A DNA stretch of 64,000 nt from Bacteroidota bacterium. Lineage in GTDB: Bacteria > Bacteroidota > Bacteroidia > Cytophagales > Cyclobacteriaceae. Below the pieces are notes generated by a model. The model saw nothing but the letters and a program-made list of their open reading frames with translations, ran no database searches and was not told where the DNA came from. Below, piece after piece: positions 26,608 to 35,153 of the stretch. The stretch covers positions 28,404 to 92,403 of the forward strand of contig JAFEAL010000011.1 in assembly GCA_018266435.1 (NCBI GenBank). The letters are read 5' to 3'. Every line of letters starts with the position of its first letter. Position 1 is the first letter of the stretch. The position numbers were made by a program, and so were the translations under genes.

Positions 26608-26669
26608 TCAAAAATAGTTAAACTGCAAGTTGTAAAAGATTTTGCAAAGGAATCTCAACTTCAATTGCT

Positions 26670-26677
26670 TATCTTTG
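26670..26677 (+). promoter_or_regulatory. TAnnTTTG promoter for the non-coding RNA
   Basis: TATCTTTG fits the Bacteroidota -7 element TAnnTTTG. A TTTTG at 26640-26644 could be the -33 element, though the 25-base gap is longer than usual. Transcription would begin at about 26683, directly at the first stem of the RNA. Confidence 0.5.
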
Positions 26678-26682
26678 CTGCA

Positions 26683-26898
26683 TAATTCCCACTCGGGTTT
26701 GGGACACGTTTGCTGAACCTAACAAATAAAACAATACCGGGTGAAGCTTACTTCTAAAATCAGGCCTCATGCTGACTGAAGAGTCAGTACCTCGTGCTTA
26801 GCGCAGGTTAACAGTGGAAGATTGCGGAAGCCGGCAGCCCAAAACTTGTCTTAATAGGGTTCAGAAACCACCTACCAAGCCCGGTGGGTTTTATTTTT
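26683..26898 (+). ncRNA. Probable structured non-coding RNA (6S-like or unclassified)
   Basis: A 216-base stretch between two minus-strand genes has its own -7 element and an intrinsic terminator on the plus strand and no open frame of note. Foldable elements are TCCCA (26687-26691)/TGGGA (26700-26704); CTGACT (26772-26777)/AGTCAG (26782-26787) closed by a GAAG loop; GTGC/GCGC around 26795; and a long-range pair CTGAACC (26713-26719)/GGTTCAG (26858-26864) enclosing most of the RNA. Size, closing stem and isolation resemble 6S RNA. The SRP, RNase P and tmRNA signatures were looked for and not seen. Identity is unproven. Confidence 0.5.
26870..26898 (+). terminator. Intrinsic terminator of the non-coding RNA
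   Basis: ACCTACC (26870-26876) pairs with GGTGGGT (26883-26889) around a six-base loop AAGCCC with one T-G wobble. TTTATTTTT follows. The T tract overlaps the last codons of the convergent exonuclease gene. Confidence 0.7.
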
Positions 26899-27694
26899 GA
26901 AGGATATTCAGTTTTTGTTCTGTAAGCTTACGTTTTGTATCAAGCGAAAAGTCTCCATTCATCATCCAATCATAATACGCAGGTTCTTCTTTAAATACTT
27001 GCTGCACCAGTTTGTTTTTGTGTTTTCCGAAATTGAAGATCACATCACCTTTTTGGTTTTTGACCATGCGTCCGGCCAGATCAACTAAATCATCGCTCAC
27101 CAATTTTGAGAGTGATTCCATGTCGTTTTTAATAACTCCTATTTTATTATTGAGTCCATCGGTCACATCTTGTCCATCGTACTTACTTATTTGTGCGATC
27201 AGCACCTCCAAAGATGCTTGCGTGTCGGCCCCAGCCGAGTGGGCATTTTCCAGATCTTTTTGACAATAGAATTTATAAGCCGATGACAAATTACGTTTTT
27301 CCATCAAGTGAAAAATGCGTTGTGCATCGATTATTTTTTTTCGCTGGTAATCAAAATCAACACCGGCTCTCAAAAACTCTTCCACTAATAGAGGTACATC
27401 AAATTTTAAAATATTAAAGCCGGCCAAATCGCACCCCTCCATGAACCGGGCATATTCCTTAGCCACCTCTTTAAAGGTTGGTTTGTCTTTTACGTCATCG
27501 TTGGTTATTCCGTGTATGGCGGTTGACTCAGGTGGAATAGGAATGGTTGGGTTAACCAGGTTGGTCTTATGTATTTGTTCTCCATTAGGCATTATTTTGA
27601 TCACGGCAATTTCAATGATTCGGTCACGCGAGGCGTTCACACCGGTTGTCTCTAGGTCAAAGCAACACAGAGGTATTTTCAGGTTTAACTTCAT
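26891..27694 (-). CDS. DnaQ-like 3'-5' exonuclease
   Basis: 267 residues. The DEDDh motifs are all visible: DLETTG (ExoI, Asp13/Glu15), NILKFDVPLL (ExoII, Asp) and HSAGADT (ExoIII, His and Asp), plus HGIT between them. This is the fold of DNA polymerase III epsilon and related nucleases. The C-terminal 70 residues (FNFGKHKNKLVQQVFKEEPAYYDWMMNGDF) are the small domain also seen in exodeoxyribonuclease-X-like proteins. It probably acts in DNA repair or proofreading. The following gene on the same strand is 13 bases away. Confidence 0.9.
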   Translation of the reverse strand: MKLNLKIPLCCFDLETTGVNASRDRIIEIAVIKIMPNGEQIHKTNLVNPTIPIPPESTAIHGITNDDVKDKPTFKEVAKEYARFMEGCDLAGFNILKFDVPLLVEEFLRAGVDFDYQRKKIIDAQRIFHLMEKRNLSSAYKFYCQKDLENAHSAGADTQASLEVLIAQISKYDGQDVTDGLNNKIGVIKNDMESLSKLVSDDLVDLAGRMVKNQKGDVIFNFGKHKNKLVQQVFKEEPAYYDWMMNGDFSLDTKRKLTEQKLNILQK

Positions 27695-27707
27695 GGAGGA
27701 GAATAAA

Positions 27708-28274
27708 TTATTGAAGGGCAGCTATGGCCCGGTAAAACTGCCCCGAAGAAACACCAATTCTTTTTACCAAGTCTTTTACCGCAGCTATATTTCGTAAGTC
27801 ATCAGAGGTAGAAAGCCGGGTCTCGTATTTTTCTTTTGTGCTGGTAATCAGCACCGCCAGGCCATTTTGCATTTCGTGCTTCAGGGCAGCGTAAGGAGAG
27901 GCAGCTACATCTGCTCTTTGTATTTTAGCAATTCCTGATGAAGTGCTATCGCTCTCGTCATAAATGATGGCTCCACTTTTAGGTGTAGAGTCTGCCAATG
28001 CTGAATACAATGTTTCTTCATCTTTGGATAACCCACTGAAAATCAATATGTGATGATGATAATCCAATAAATTATTTTGATTGCTTGGCTCAATGATGAT
28101 GAAGGGGCTGTCGTCATTTACCTCGGCAGAAGGGGTGGAGTAACTGCACTTTCGGTTGTTAAACTTTAATACAGATAGAATTAACTGTACAATTCGTTGA
28201 CGGTTTTTTCCCAATACAAGGATGCGCTGTTTATCAACGTTTTGTGAATAGATGGTTGAAGGGCTTGATTGCAT
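27708..28274 (-). CDS. Hypothetical protein resembling a Mur-ligase fragment without P-loop
   Basis: 188 residues from the ATG at 28274 (a TTG three codons earlier is in frame). The early segment RILVLGKNRQRIVQLILSV followed by LKFNNRKCSY recalls the ATP-binding region of Mpl-type Mur ligases (GSHGKTT...LKYHGRKFDY), but the lysine and threonine of the P-loop are absent and the protein is less than half the ligase length. The remainder has an ILIFSGLS strand and charged helices. It is upstream of the exonuclease gene and likely co-transcribed. The Mur resemblance is by eye and may be chance. Confidence 0.5.
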   Translation of the reverse strand: MQSSPSTIYSQNVDKQRILVLGKNRQRIVQLILSVLKFNNRKCSYSTPSAEVNDDSPFIIIEPSNQNNLLDYHHHILIFSGLSKDEETLYSALADSTPKSGAIIYDESDSTSSGIAKIQRADVAASPYAALKHEMQNGLAVLITSTKEKYETRLSTSDDLRNIAAVKDLVKRIGVSSGQFYRAIAALQ

Positions 28275-28365
28275 CTCGGGCAAAGTAAATCAAAATGTGG
28301 AAAGTTTTAAAATCGAATTTTACGAACTTTAGGTTGAATTCTATCAACAAAAATACTGTTGTTTG

Positions 28366-28402
28366 TTTGTTGATAGCCTGTAAAGAATACAACGTACGTT
28401 TG
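28366..28402 (+). promoter_or_regulatory. Promoter of dnaB
   Basis: TACGTTTG at 28395-28402 fits TAnnTTTG, and TTTG/TTG at 28366-28372 can act as -33 element. The predicted start lies about 35 bases before the dnaB ATG at 28444. Confidence 0.55.
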
Positions 28403-28443
28403 CTTTCTTACAAAAAAGCAACTCAGTACAACAACCACGAAGT

Positions 28444-29964
28444 ATGGAGCAACGATCAACGCCTGTGAGGTTAAGTTCTGCCCTGAGCGGAACCGGCAAA
28501 ACCAGAATGCTAGCCAGAGATATCTCTGAAAGCCTTGGTAAATTGCCACCTCAGGCGCCTGATCTGGAAGAAGCTATTCTCGGTGCACTGATGCTGGAGA
28601 AAAACGCGCTGACAGCCGTGATCGAATTTTTAAGACCCGAGCATTTCTATTCAGATCAACACAAAGAAATTTACGCGGCCATTATTGATTTGTTCAAAGC
28701 TTCTGAGCCGGTTGATATGCGTACGGTAGTAACCCAACTACGCAAAAACGGGAAACTAGAACTTGTAGGAGGGGCTTATTATGTAGCTGAGTTGACATCG
28801 AAAATAAGTTCGACAGCAAATATTGAATACCACGCCCGCATTATAATCGAGTTGGCTATCAAACGCGAACTTATTCAAATTGCCTCACAGGTACACCACG
28901 ATGCTTATGAAGACACAACTGATGTGTTTGATTTGCTCGACAAAACGGAGTCATCCATTTTCAAAATCTCAGACTCTAACCTGCGCAAAAACTATGACAC
29001 CATGCAATCGTTGATGGGGCAAGCCATTAAAGAACTTCAGGAAAAGAAAAACCATAAAGACGGGCTTACCGGTGTACCCAGCGGATTCTCAAGACTGGAT
29101 CGCGTTACATCAGGTTGGCAGAAATCAGATTTGGTAATTATTGCTGCCCGGCCCGGTATGGGTAAGACCGCATTTATCGTTTCAGCCCTACGCAATGCAG
29201 CCGTTGACTTTAACCTTCCGGTTGCCATATTCTCATTAGAGATGGCTTCGCTTCAATTAGTAAACCGGTTGTTATCGGCTGAAGCTGAACTGGAGTCTGA
29301 AAAAATTAAAAAAGGAAATTTAGCTGACTATGAATGGCAGCAACTTTTAACGAAAACCAACCGGTTGTCATCAGCGCCAATCTTTATTGATGACACTCCG
29401 GCACTTTCAATCCTTGAGCTCCGGGCTAAATGCCGCAGACTGAAAGCTGAGCATGGCGTACAGTTAATCGTGATTGATTACCTGCAGTTAATGAAGGGTG
29501 AAGACGGTGGCAACCGTGAGCAGGAAATTGCCTCGATCTCACGGGCCTTGAAAGGAATTGCCAAAGAACTGAATGTGCCAGTCATTGCCCTCTCGCAGTT
29601 GAGCCGGGGAGTAGAAACACGCGGTGGAGACAAGCGCCCTCAACTTTCAGATTTACGCGAATCCGGCTCCATTGAACAAGATGCCGATATTGTTATGTTT
29701 TTGTATCGACCGGAGTATTATAAAATCACAGAATTTGAAGATGGCTCCCCCTCGCATGGAGTAGCAGAAGTAATCATTGCCAAACACCGAAACGGCTCAC
29801 TTGATAATGTGCGGCTAAAGTTCATAGGCAAGTACACCAAGTTTGCTGATTATGACGCACCCGATAGCATCACTTCTAAAAGCAATGTTCAGAGCAAGGT
29901 TAACTCCGAGCGCAATGAGCCGCCAGAATTGCCTAAGAGCGAGGAGGGACCTCTGCCATTCTAA
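28444..29964 (+). CDS. dnaB: Replicative DNA helicase DnaB
   Basis: 506 residues. The N-terminal domain starts at APDLEEAILGALMLEKNAL (about 39-57). The RecA-like helicase core follows, with Walker A AARPGMGKT (Lys241), Walker B VIDYLQLM, and SLEMAS and LSQLSRGVETR as helicase motifs H2-H4. The C-terminal DADIVMFLYRPEYY and AKHRNG are also typical. It is a hexameric 5'-3' helicase at the replication fork, loaded by DnaC/DciA-type factors. The first 38 residues and the C-terminal 35 are low-complexity extensions. It stands alone with its own promoter. Confidence 0.96.
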   Translation: MEQRSTPVRLSSALSGTGKTRMLARDISESLGKLPPQAPDLEEAILGALMLEKNALTAVIEFLRPEHFYSDQHKEIYAAIIDLFKASEPVDMRTVVTQLRKNGKLELVGGAYYVAELTSKISSTANIEYHARIIIELAIKRELIQIASQVHHDAYEDTTDVFDLLDKTESSIFKISDSNLRKNYDTMQSLMGQAIKELQEKKNHKDGLTGVPSGFSRLDRVTSGWQKSDLVIIAARPGMGKTAFIVSALRNAAVDFNLPVAIFSLEMASLQLVNRLLSAEAELESEKIKKGNLADYEWQQLLTKTNRLSSAPIFIDDTPALSILELRAKCRRLKAEHGVQLIVIDYLQLMKGEDGGNREQEIASISRALKGIAKELNVPVIALSQLSRGVETRGGDKRPQLSDLRESGSIEQDADIVMFLYRPEYYKITEFEDGSPSHGVAEVIIAKHRNGSLDNVRLKFIGKYTKFADYDAPDSITSKSNVQSKVNSERNEPPELPKSEEGPLPF

Positions 29965-30031
29965 AAAATTGACCCTATGTATGTAATAGAAATTTCTTTT
30001 TGTAATTTGAAATCGTAACCTGAAATACAAA

Positions 30032-31024
30032 ATGAAAGCTCTCTTCCTTACCGCTCCGGGTAAAATTGAAATGAAAGAAGTAACTGTGCCTACACTCTCA
30101 TCGGGCCGTGCATTGGTAAAAATTAAAGCCGTAGCGCTCAACAGGCGCGATGACTGGATACGTGAAGGGAAATACCCCAACATAAAAACCGGTATGGTGA
30201 TGGGCTCAGACGGAGCCGGAGTAGTGGAACAAGTCTTTGATGAAGCTAACCGCGAATGGATAGGTAAAGAAGTGGTAATTAATCCAAACATTGATTGGGG
30301 AACTAACCCCGAGGTACAGTCACCACGCTACACTATTCTAGGAATGCCTGTAGACGGCACTTTTGCCGAGTACATTTCAATTCCGGTAGATCGGTTACAT
30401 CACAAACCATTTCATCTGGATTTGTTACAGGCCTCATCGCTTCCGTTGTGCGGACTTACAGCTTTTAGAGCGTTGTTTAGAAAAGGAGAACTCAGAGCCG
30501 GACAAAACGTGTTGATTTCAGGGTTTGGAGGCGGAGTGGCCCAGTTTGCCTTTCATTTTGCCAAAGCAGTCGGTGCAAATGTCTATGTTACTTCGGGCAG
30601 CGACAGCAAACTTGAAAAAGCAATGAAGTTGGGTGCCATAGGCGGATACAACTATAAGAACCAAGCTAAGTATGAAGATCTGTGGAAGACTAAAGGGGGT
30701 TTCGACTTAATCATTGACAGTGCCGGAGGAGATCAGATCAACAATTTCATAAAAATATTAAGACCGTCAGGCAAAGTGGTTTTTTATGGAGCTACTAATG
30801 GCGTTCCATCTAAAGTTGATTTTTACCGGATGTTCTGGCATCAACTTTCTTTGCTCGGCTCTACCATGGGTAATGATCAGGAGTTTAGCGAAATGCTGAC
30901 GTTTGTTAGCAAGCACCAGATTAGGCCAGTGGTGGATTCGATTCGGCCCTTTTCAAAATTAGCTGAGTCCTTTGGTGACATAGCTAAGCCTGACAAAGTG
31001 GGTAAAATCGTTTTTCAGGTTTAA
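30032..31024 (+). CDS. MDR-superfamily zinc-type alcohol dehydrogenase/quinone oxidoreductase-like protein
   Basis: 330 residues. An N-terminal GroES-like domain (MKALFLTAPGK... with NRRDDWIREGKYP and MGSDGAGVV) is followed by a Rossmann fold with the dinucleotide motif GFGGGVAQFA (about residues 168-177). NADP(H)-dependent MDR enzymes of this type reduce quinones or alkenals. The catalytic-zinc Cys/His set of true alcohol dehydrogenases is not evident, so a zinc-free quinone-reductase role is more likely. The small TPR gene on the opposite strand converges on it with a seven-base gap. Confidence 0.87.
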   Translation: MKALFLTAPGKIEMKEVTVPTLSSGRALVKIKAVALNRRDDWIREGKYPNIKTGMVMGSDGAGVVEQVFDEANREWIGKEVVINPNIDWGTNPEVQSPRYTILGMPVDGTFAEYISIPVDRLHHKPFHLDLLQASSLPLCGLTAFRALFRKGELRAGQNVLISGFGGGVAQFAFHFAKAVGANVYVTSGSDSKLEKAMKLGAIGGYNYKNQAKYEDLWKTKGGFDLIIDSAGGDQINNFIKILRPSGKVVFYGATNGVPSKVDFYRMFWHQLSLLGSTMGNDQEFSEMLTFVSKHQIRPVVDSIRPFSKLAESFGDIAKPDKVGKIVFQV

Positions 31025-31031
31025 GGTATCT

Positions 31032-31349
31032 TTACTCATCCAAATTAGTATTCATAAGCGATCGCAATTCGTTAACGGTTTTGTTGTTGCATTGCGTCAT
31101 GGCAACTTTTATTCCTTGTTCAATTATTTTCAGAGCCTGATCTTCAAAAGAGAGATCGGCCTTTAGCAAAGCAGCCTGATAATAAGCCGGTAGATAATCA
31201 GGAAAATTTTGTAATAAAAAATCCAATTTTTTTTCAGCCTCCTGTCTGTTGACTTTCAGAAGTTCTAAAGCCAGCGCATAATGATTAAAAGCATCGGCCG
31301 GGTCATCGGCAATAAATTGCTCCAGTATTTTTATTCTTTCTGAATTCAT
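31032..31349 (-). CDS. Small TPR-like protein
   Basis: 105 residues, cytoplasmic, all helical. Two to three tetratricopeptide units are visible (DAFNHYALALELLKVNRQEA, YLPAYYQAALLKADLSFED). TPRs mediate protein-protein binding. It is divergent from etfB, with 70 bases between the start codons, so the two may share a regulatory region. No specific partner can be named. Confidence 0.75.
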   Translation of the reverse strand: MNSERIKILEQFIADDPADAFNHYALALELLKVNRQEAEKKLDFLLQNFPDYLPAYYQAALLKADLSFEDQALKIIEQGIKVAMTQCNNKTVNELRSLMNTNLDE

Positions 31350-31419
31350 GGGTAAAATGATTCGTTTTTTTTGAGGTTAATCCTTATTCTTGTACTCAAT
31401 TTAAACACTTGCAGTTAGT

Positions 31420-32151
31420 ATGAAGATTTTAGTTTGCATTTCTCACGTACCCGATACCACTTCCAAAATTAATTTCATTGAAAACAATACCAAATTAGAT
31501 GCAAGTGGCGTACAATATATTATCGGACCCTATGATGATTATGCGCTGGCGAGAGCCGTAGAATTAAAAGAGTTGTCAGGCGCCAGTATTACGGTATTAA
31601 ATGTGGGCGGCCCTGAAACAGAGCCAACTATTCGTAAAGCTCTGGCAATTGGTGCCGATGATGCCATTCGCATCAATGCTTTTCCGGCAGACTCGTTTTT
31701 TGTAGCGGCACAAATAGCCGAACACGCTAAAGGTTATGATTTGGTTTTGATGGGGCGCGAGTCGATTGACTTTAACGGAGGCGTGGTGCATGCCATGGTG
31801 GGAGAGATGTTGGGGATACCCTCCGTATCACCGGTAATGAAATTAGATATTGATGGAACTACGGTAAAGATGACCAAAGAAATTGAGGGAGGAAAAGAAC
31901 AAGTGGAAGCTGCTCTTCCTTTGGTGGCCGGCTGCCAGGAACCCATCGCAGAATGGAAGATACCCAACATGCGTGGCATTATGTCTGCCCGCACAAAACC
32001 ATTAAATGTAGTAGAGCCTAAAAACGTAGAAGTTACGGTGGCGAATAAAAATTTTGAATTACCCCCAGCCAAAGGTGCGGTAAAAATGATCAGCGCAGAT
32101 AATGTGACTGAGTTGGTTACCCGATTGAAAACTGAGGCAAAAGTTCTTTAA
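31420..32151 (+). CDS. etfB: Electron transfer flavoprotein, beta subunit
   Basis: 243 residues. It starts MKILVCISHVPDT and contains GPYDDYALARAVELKE, LLMGRESID and the C-terminal MRGIMSARTKPL, all typical of EtfB, which binds AMP and, with EtfA, passes electrons from acyl-CoA and other dehydrogenases to ETF:quinone oxidoreductase. etfA follows 38 bases downstream, so the subunits are co-expressed. Size matches the family. Cytoplasmic. Confidence 0.95.
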   Translation: MKILVCISHVPDTTSKINFIENNTKLDASGVQYIIGPYDDYALARAVELKELSGASITVLNVGGPETEPTIRKALAIGADDAIRINAFPADSFFVAAQIAEHAKGYDLVLMGRESIDFNGGVVHAMVGEMLGIPSVSPVMKLDIDGTTVKMTKEIEGGKEQVEAALPLVAGCQEPIAEWKIPNMRGIMSARTKPLNVVEPKNVEVTVANKNFELPPAKGAVKMISADNVTELVTRLKTEAKVL

Positions 32152-32189
32152 TAAACTTAATAAAATAGCAACGGAAAGGTAAAAAGGAT

Positions 32190-33143
32190 ATGAACACTTT
32201 AGTATTTGTCGAAACATCAGAAGGAAAAGTGAGAAAAGCATCGCTCGAAGCCGTAGCCTATGCTCATGCCATGGGAGGAACAACCACAGCGGTAGCCTTG
32301 GGCAAGGCCGATCTCTCTGAACTTCAGGCCATTGGAAAGTATGGAGCCTCTAAAGTGATTCATGGATCAGACCCCAGACTTGACAACCAGGTTATCCAGG
32401 CTTATTCTTCTGTGCTGGCTAAAGTCATGCAAGACGAAAATGCCGATGTGCTCATATTGGCCAATTCATCGCTAGGCACACCGGTGGCGGCTAAGGTGGC
32501 TATAAAAACCAATGCAAGCTTTGTCAGCAATGTAACAGAGTTGCCCAATACATCTTCGGGCTTCATGGTAAAACGCAGCATCTACACCGGCAAGGCATTC
32601 GCTCATGTTGAAATGAAGAATGCAAAAAAAATTATCACTATTAAAAAGAATGCAGCCGAGTTGAAAGAAGTAGGCAGCAATGCACAGGTGATCAATTACA
32701 CAGCAACATTGAATGATGCTGACTTCAACACCAAGACAATTTCATCAGAAAAAGCAACGGGAGATATTCTGCTACCTGAAGCCGAAATTGTAGTTTCTGG
32801 CGGGCGCGGCATGAAAGGCCCCGAACATTGGGGTATATTAGAAGCCTTGGCCAAAGCCCTTCACGCAGCCACTGGCTGTAGCAAGCCGGTGAGCGATATG
32901 GGCTGGAGGCCTCACCACGAACACGTAGGACAAACCGGTGTGAAAGTAGCTCCCCAACTTTACATAGCTGTCGGAATTTCCGGAGCCATTCAGCATCTGG
33001 CAGGCGTTAACTCTTCAAAGTGCATTGTAGTAATCAACAAAGATGCTGATGCGCCCTTCTTCAAAGCTGCTGATTACGGAATTATAGGCGATGCGTTTGA
33101 GGTAGTACCAAAACTGACCGAGGCGATATTGGCTTCTAAATAA
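32190..33143 (+). CDS. etfA: Electron transfer flavoprotein, alpha subunit
   Basis: 317 residues. The C-terminal FAD-binding part is clear: VSGGRGMKGPEHW, PVSDMGWRPHHEHVGQTG, APQLYIAVGISGAIQHLAG and NKDADAPFFKAADYGIIGD. The N-terminal domain (MNTLVFVETSEGKVRKAS) pairs with EtfB. EtfA carries the FAD of the ETF dimer. It follows etfB directly. Confidence 0.95.
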   Translation: MNTLVFVETSEGKVRKASLEAVAYAHAMGGTTTAVALGKADLSELQAIGKYGASKVIHGSDPRLDNQVIQAYSSVLAKVMQDENADVLILANSSLGTPVAAKVAIKTNASFVSNVTELPNTSSGFMVKRSIYTGKAFAHVEMKNAKKIITIKKNAAELKEVGSNAQVINYTATLNDADFNTKTISSEKATGDILLPEAEIVVSGGRGMKGPEHWGILEALAKALHAATGCSKPVSDMGWRPHHEHVGQTGVKVAPQLYIAVGISGAIQHLAGVNSSKCIVVINKDADAPFFKAADYGIIGDAFEVVPKLTEAILASK

Positions 33144-33209
33144 TCACATAGGATTTCTTGTTTCAGATTTATTTGTAATTTGAAACTTGTAATTTGTAAT
33201 CTTTAAAAA

Positions 33210-33821
33210 GTGCCACAAAAAAAAATTAAACTTGAAATTTTAGGATTATCGTCCAGCCAGTCTCAAACAGGATCATTCGCTTTGGTACTTGGAGAAACAC
33301 CAGGCAATAGAAGACTACCTATTATTATCGGAATGTTTGAAGCACAGGCCATTGCCATTGAAATAGAAAAAATAATGCCTAACCGGCCAATGACGCACGA
33401 TTTGTTTAAATCATTTGCCAATCATTTTCATTTTCTTGTAGAAGAAATTATTATTTCAGATTTAAAAGAAGGCGTTTTTTTTGCCAAGATTGTATGCAGT
33501 GATGGGCTGAAGAAAACAGAGGTTGACGCACGCCCCTCAGATGCTATTGCCATTGGGCTCAGGTTTGATTCACCCATTTATACCTACGAGGCTGTATTAG
33601 CGGAGGCCGGTATCGTACTGACCGATCAGGAAGAAGAAGAGAAAGAGAAACCCGCGAAACCGGAGAAAACCAAACTAAAAAAAGAATCCATCAGAAAAGG
33701 TGCCGATGATTTTAAAACATTTTCCCTCGATAAGCTTCGTGATCTTCTGAAAGAGGCCATTGACAAGGAGGATTACGAACGTGCTGCTAAAATCAGAGAC
33801 GAACTCGGCAAACGAAATTGA
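33210..33821 (+). CDS. Bifunctional nuclease (DUF151) domain protein with C-terminal UVR motif
   Basis: 203 residues from a GTG start at 33210. Residues 1-130 are the BFN/DUF151 domain (LGETPGNRRLPIIIGMFEAQAIAIE, RPSDAIAIGLRFDSPIY). The C-terminal LDKLRDLLKEAIDKEDYERAAKIRDELGK is a UvrB/UvrC (UVR) helix pair. Related plant and bacterial proteins show nuclease activity. The next gene starts 26 bases after its stop on the same strand, so the two are likely co-transcribed. Possible role in nucleic-acid stress handling. Confidence 0.87.
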   Translation: MPQKKIKLEILGLSSSQSQTGSFALVLGETPGNRRLPIIIGMFEAQAIAIEIEKIMPNRPMTHDLFKSFANHFHFLVEEIIISDLKEGVFFAKIVCSDGLKKTEVDARPSDAIAIGLRFDSPIYTYEAVLAEAGIVLTDQEEEEKEKPAKPEKTKLKKESIRKGADDFKTFSLDKLRDLLKEAIDKEDYERAAKIRDELGKRN

Positions 33822-33847
33822 TTTTCAAAATCAATCATACCTCCTGA

Positions 33848-35086
33848 ATGACCATCCGCCACCGTCTTATTCTGATGAACTTCCTCGAGTTTTTCGTCTG
33901 GGGTTCATGGCTCATATCGCTGGGAGGGTATATGTTCATCACACTTAAATTTACCGGAGCACAGGTAGGAAGTATTTACGGCACAATGGGTGTGGCCTCG
34001 CTTTTCATGCCTGCGTTAATGGGCATTGTGGCTGACCGCTGGGTTAATGCAGAACGGGTGCTGGGTATGTGCCATCTTTTGGGCGCGGGTTTGTTACTGT
34101 GGGCATCTATGGTAACCGAACCTGGCATGATGTACTTGGCTATTTTACTCAATTCAATGGTTTATATGCCCACAATAGCCCTGAATAGTACGGTTTCTTA
34201 TAAAGTTATAGAAAAAGAGGGGCTTAACATCATCAAAGATTTTCCGCCAATCAGGGTGTGGGGCACAGTAGGCTTTATAGCCGCTATGTGGGTAGTAGCT
34301 TGGGGCAACTGGTCGTTTAGCCATTTGCAGCTGTACATCAGTTCGGCTGCCGGTTTGTTAATGGGTATTTATTCTTTTACAATGCCGGCATGCCCGCCAA
34401 TAAAAAATAAGGCTGAACGTAAATCATTGATTTCATCTTTAGGATTGGACGCATTTGTTTTGTTTAGAAAAAAAAGGATGGCCATTTTTTTTGTATTTGC
34501 TATGCTGTTAGGAGCAGCGTTGCAAATTACCAATACCTTTGGCAGCTCTTTTTTAGGCGACTTTTCCAAAAGTTTTCCAAACTCATTTGTGGTTAACTAT
34601 CCTCTTTTGGTACTATCTATTTCACAGATATCAGAGTCCTTGTTTATTTTAACAATCCCTTATTTTCTGATCAGGTTTGGTATTAAGCGGGTGATGCTTA
34701 TCAGCATTTTTGCCTGGGTCTTTCGTTTTGGTCTTTTTGCAATTGGTAATCCCGGAAGTGGATTGACTTTTCTGATTTTATCGATGATTATTTATGGCAT
34801 GGCTTTCGATTTTTTTAACATATCGGGTTCATTGTTTGTAGAGCGCGAAGCCGACAAAAGTATTATGGCCAGCGCCCAAGGATTGTTTATGCTGATGACC
34901 AATGGAGCGGGGGCATTTCTCGGTGGGATGTTGAGTGGTTTGGTAGTAGATTATTTTACGGTTAACGGAGCCCACGATTGGCCAAAAATCTGGTTTTGCT
35001 TTTCGGGTTATGCGTTGATTTTAGGGTTGGCTTTTCCATTGGTTTTTAAGTATAAGCATCAGTTTTTAGCAGCTCCTTCGCACTGA
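33848..35086 (+). CDS. MFS nucleoside transporter (NupG/XapB-like)
   Basis: 412 residues with about twelve membrane segments. The first part (LNFLEFFVWGSWLISLGGYM spread over residues 9-29) and GVASLFMPALMGIVADRW match nucleoside:H+ symporters of the NupG family; FFNISGSLFVEREAD near the C-terminal half is also typical. It imports nucleosides across the inner membrane using the proton gradient. The pairing with the upstream DUF151 gene recurs in Bacteroidota genomes (from memory). Confidence 0.86.
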   Translation: MTIRHRLILMNFLEFFVWGSWLISLGGYMFITLKFTGAQVGSIYGTMGVASLFMPALMGIVADRWVNAERVLGMCHLLGAGLLLWASMVTEPGMMYLAILLNSMVYMPTIALNSTVSYKVIEKEGLNIIKDFPPIRVWGTVGFIAAMWVVAWGNWSFSHLQLYISSAAGLLMGIYSFTMPACPPIKNKAERKSLISSLGLDAFVLFRKKRMAIFFVFAMLLGAALQITNTFGSSFLGDFSKSFPNSFVVNYPLLVLSISQISESLFILTIPYFLIRFGIKRVMLISIFAWVFRFGLFAIGNPGSGLTFLILSMIIYGMAFDFFNISGSLFVEREADKSIMASAQGLFMLMTNGAGAFLGGMLSGLVVDYFTVNGAHDWPKIWFCFSGYALILGLAFPLVFKYKHQFLAAPSH

Positions 35087-35153
35087 TTTTTTATTTACTT
35101 AAGTTCATTATCGGTATATTCATCATCAAATTATTGATATTGTCTGGCTTATC

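Noticed and set aside
26683..26898. SRP RNA, RNase P RNA or tmRNA identity for the non-coding RNA
   Set aside because: The SRP GGAA loop context with AGCAGCC, the RNase P core and the tmRNA ends are not found.
28480..28503. Apparent second P-loop (ALSGTGKT) at the N-terminus of DnaB
   Set aside because: It matches the loose pattern by chance in the disordered N-terminal extension; the true Walker A is at Lys241.
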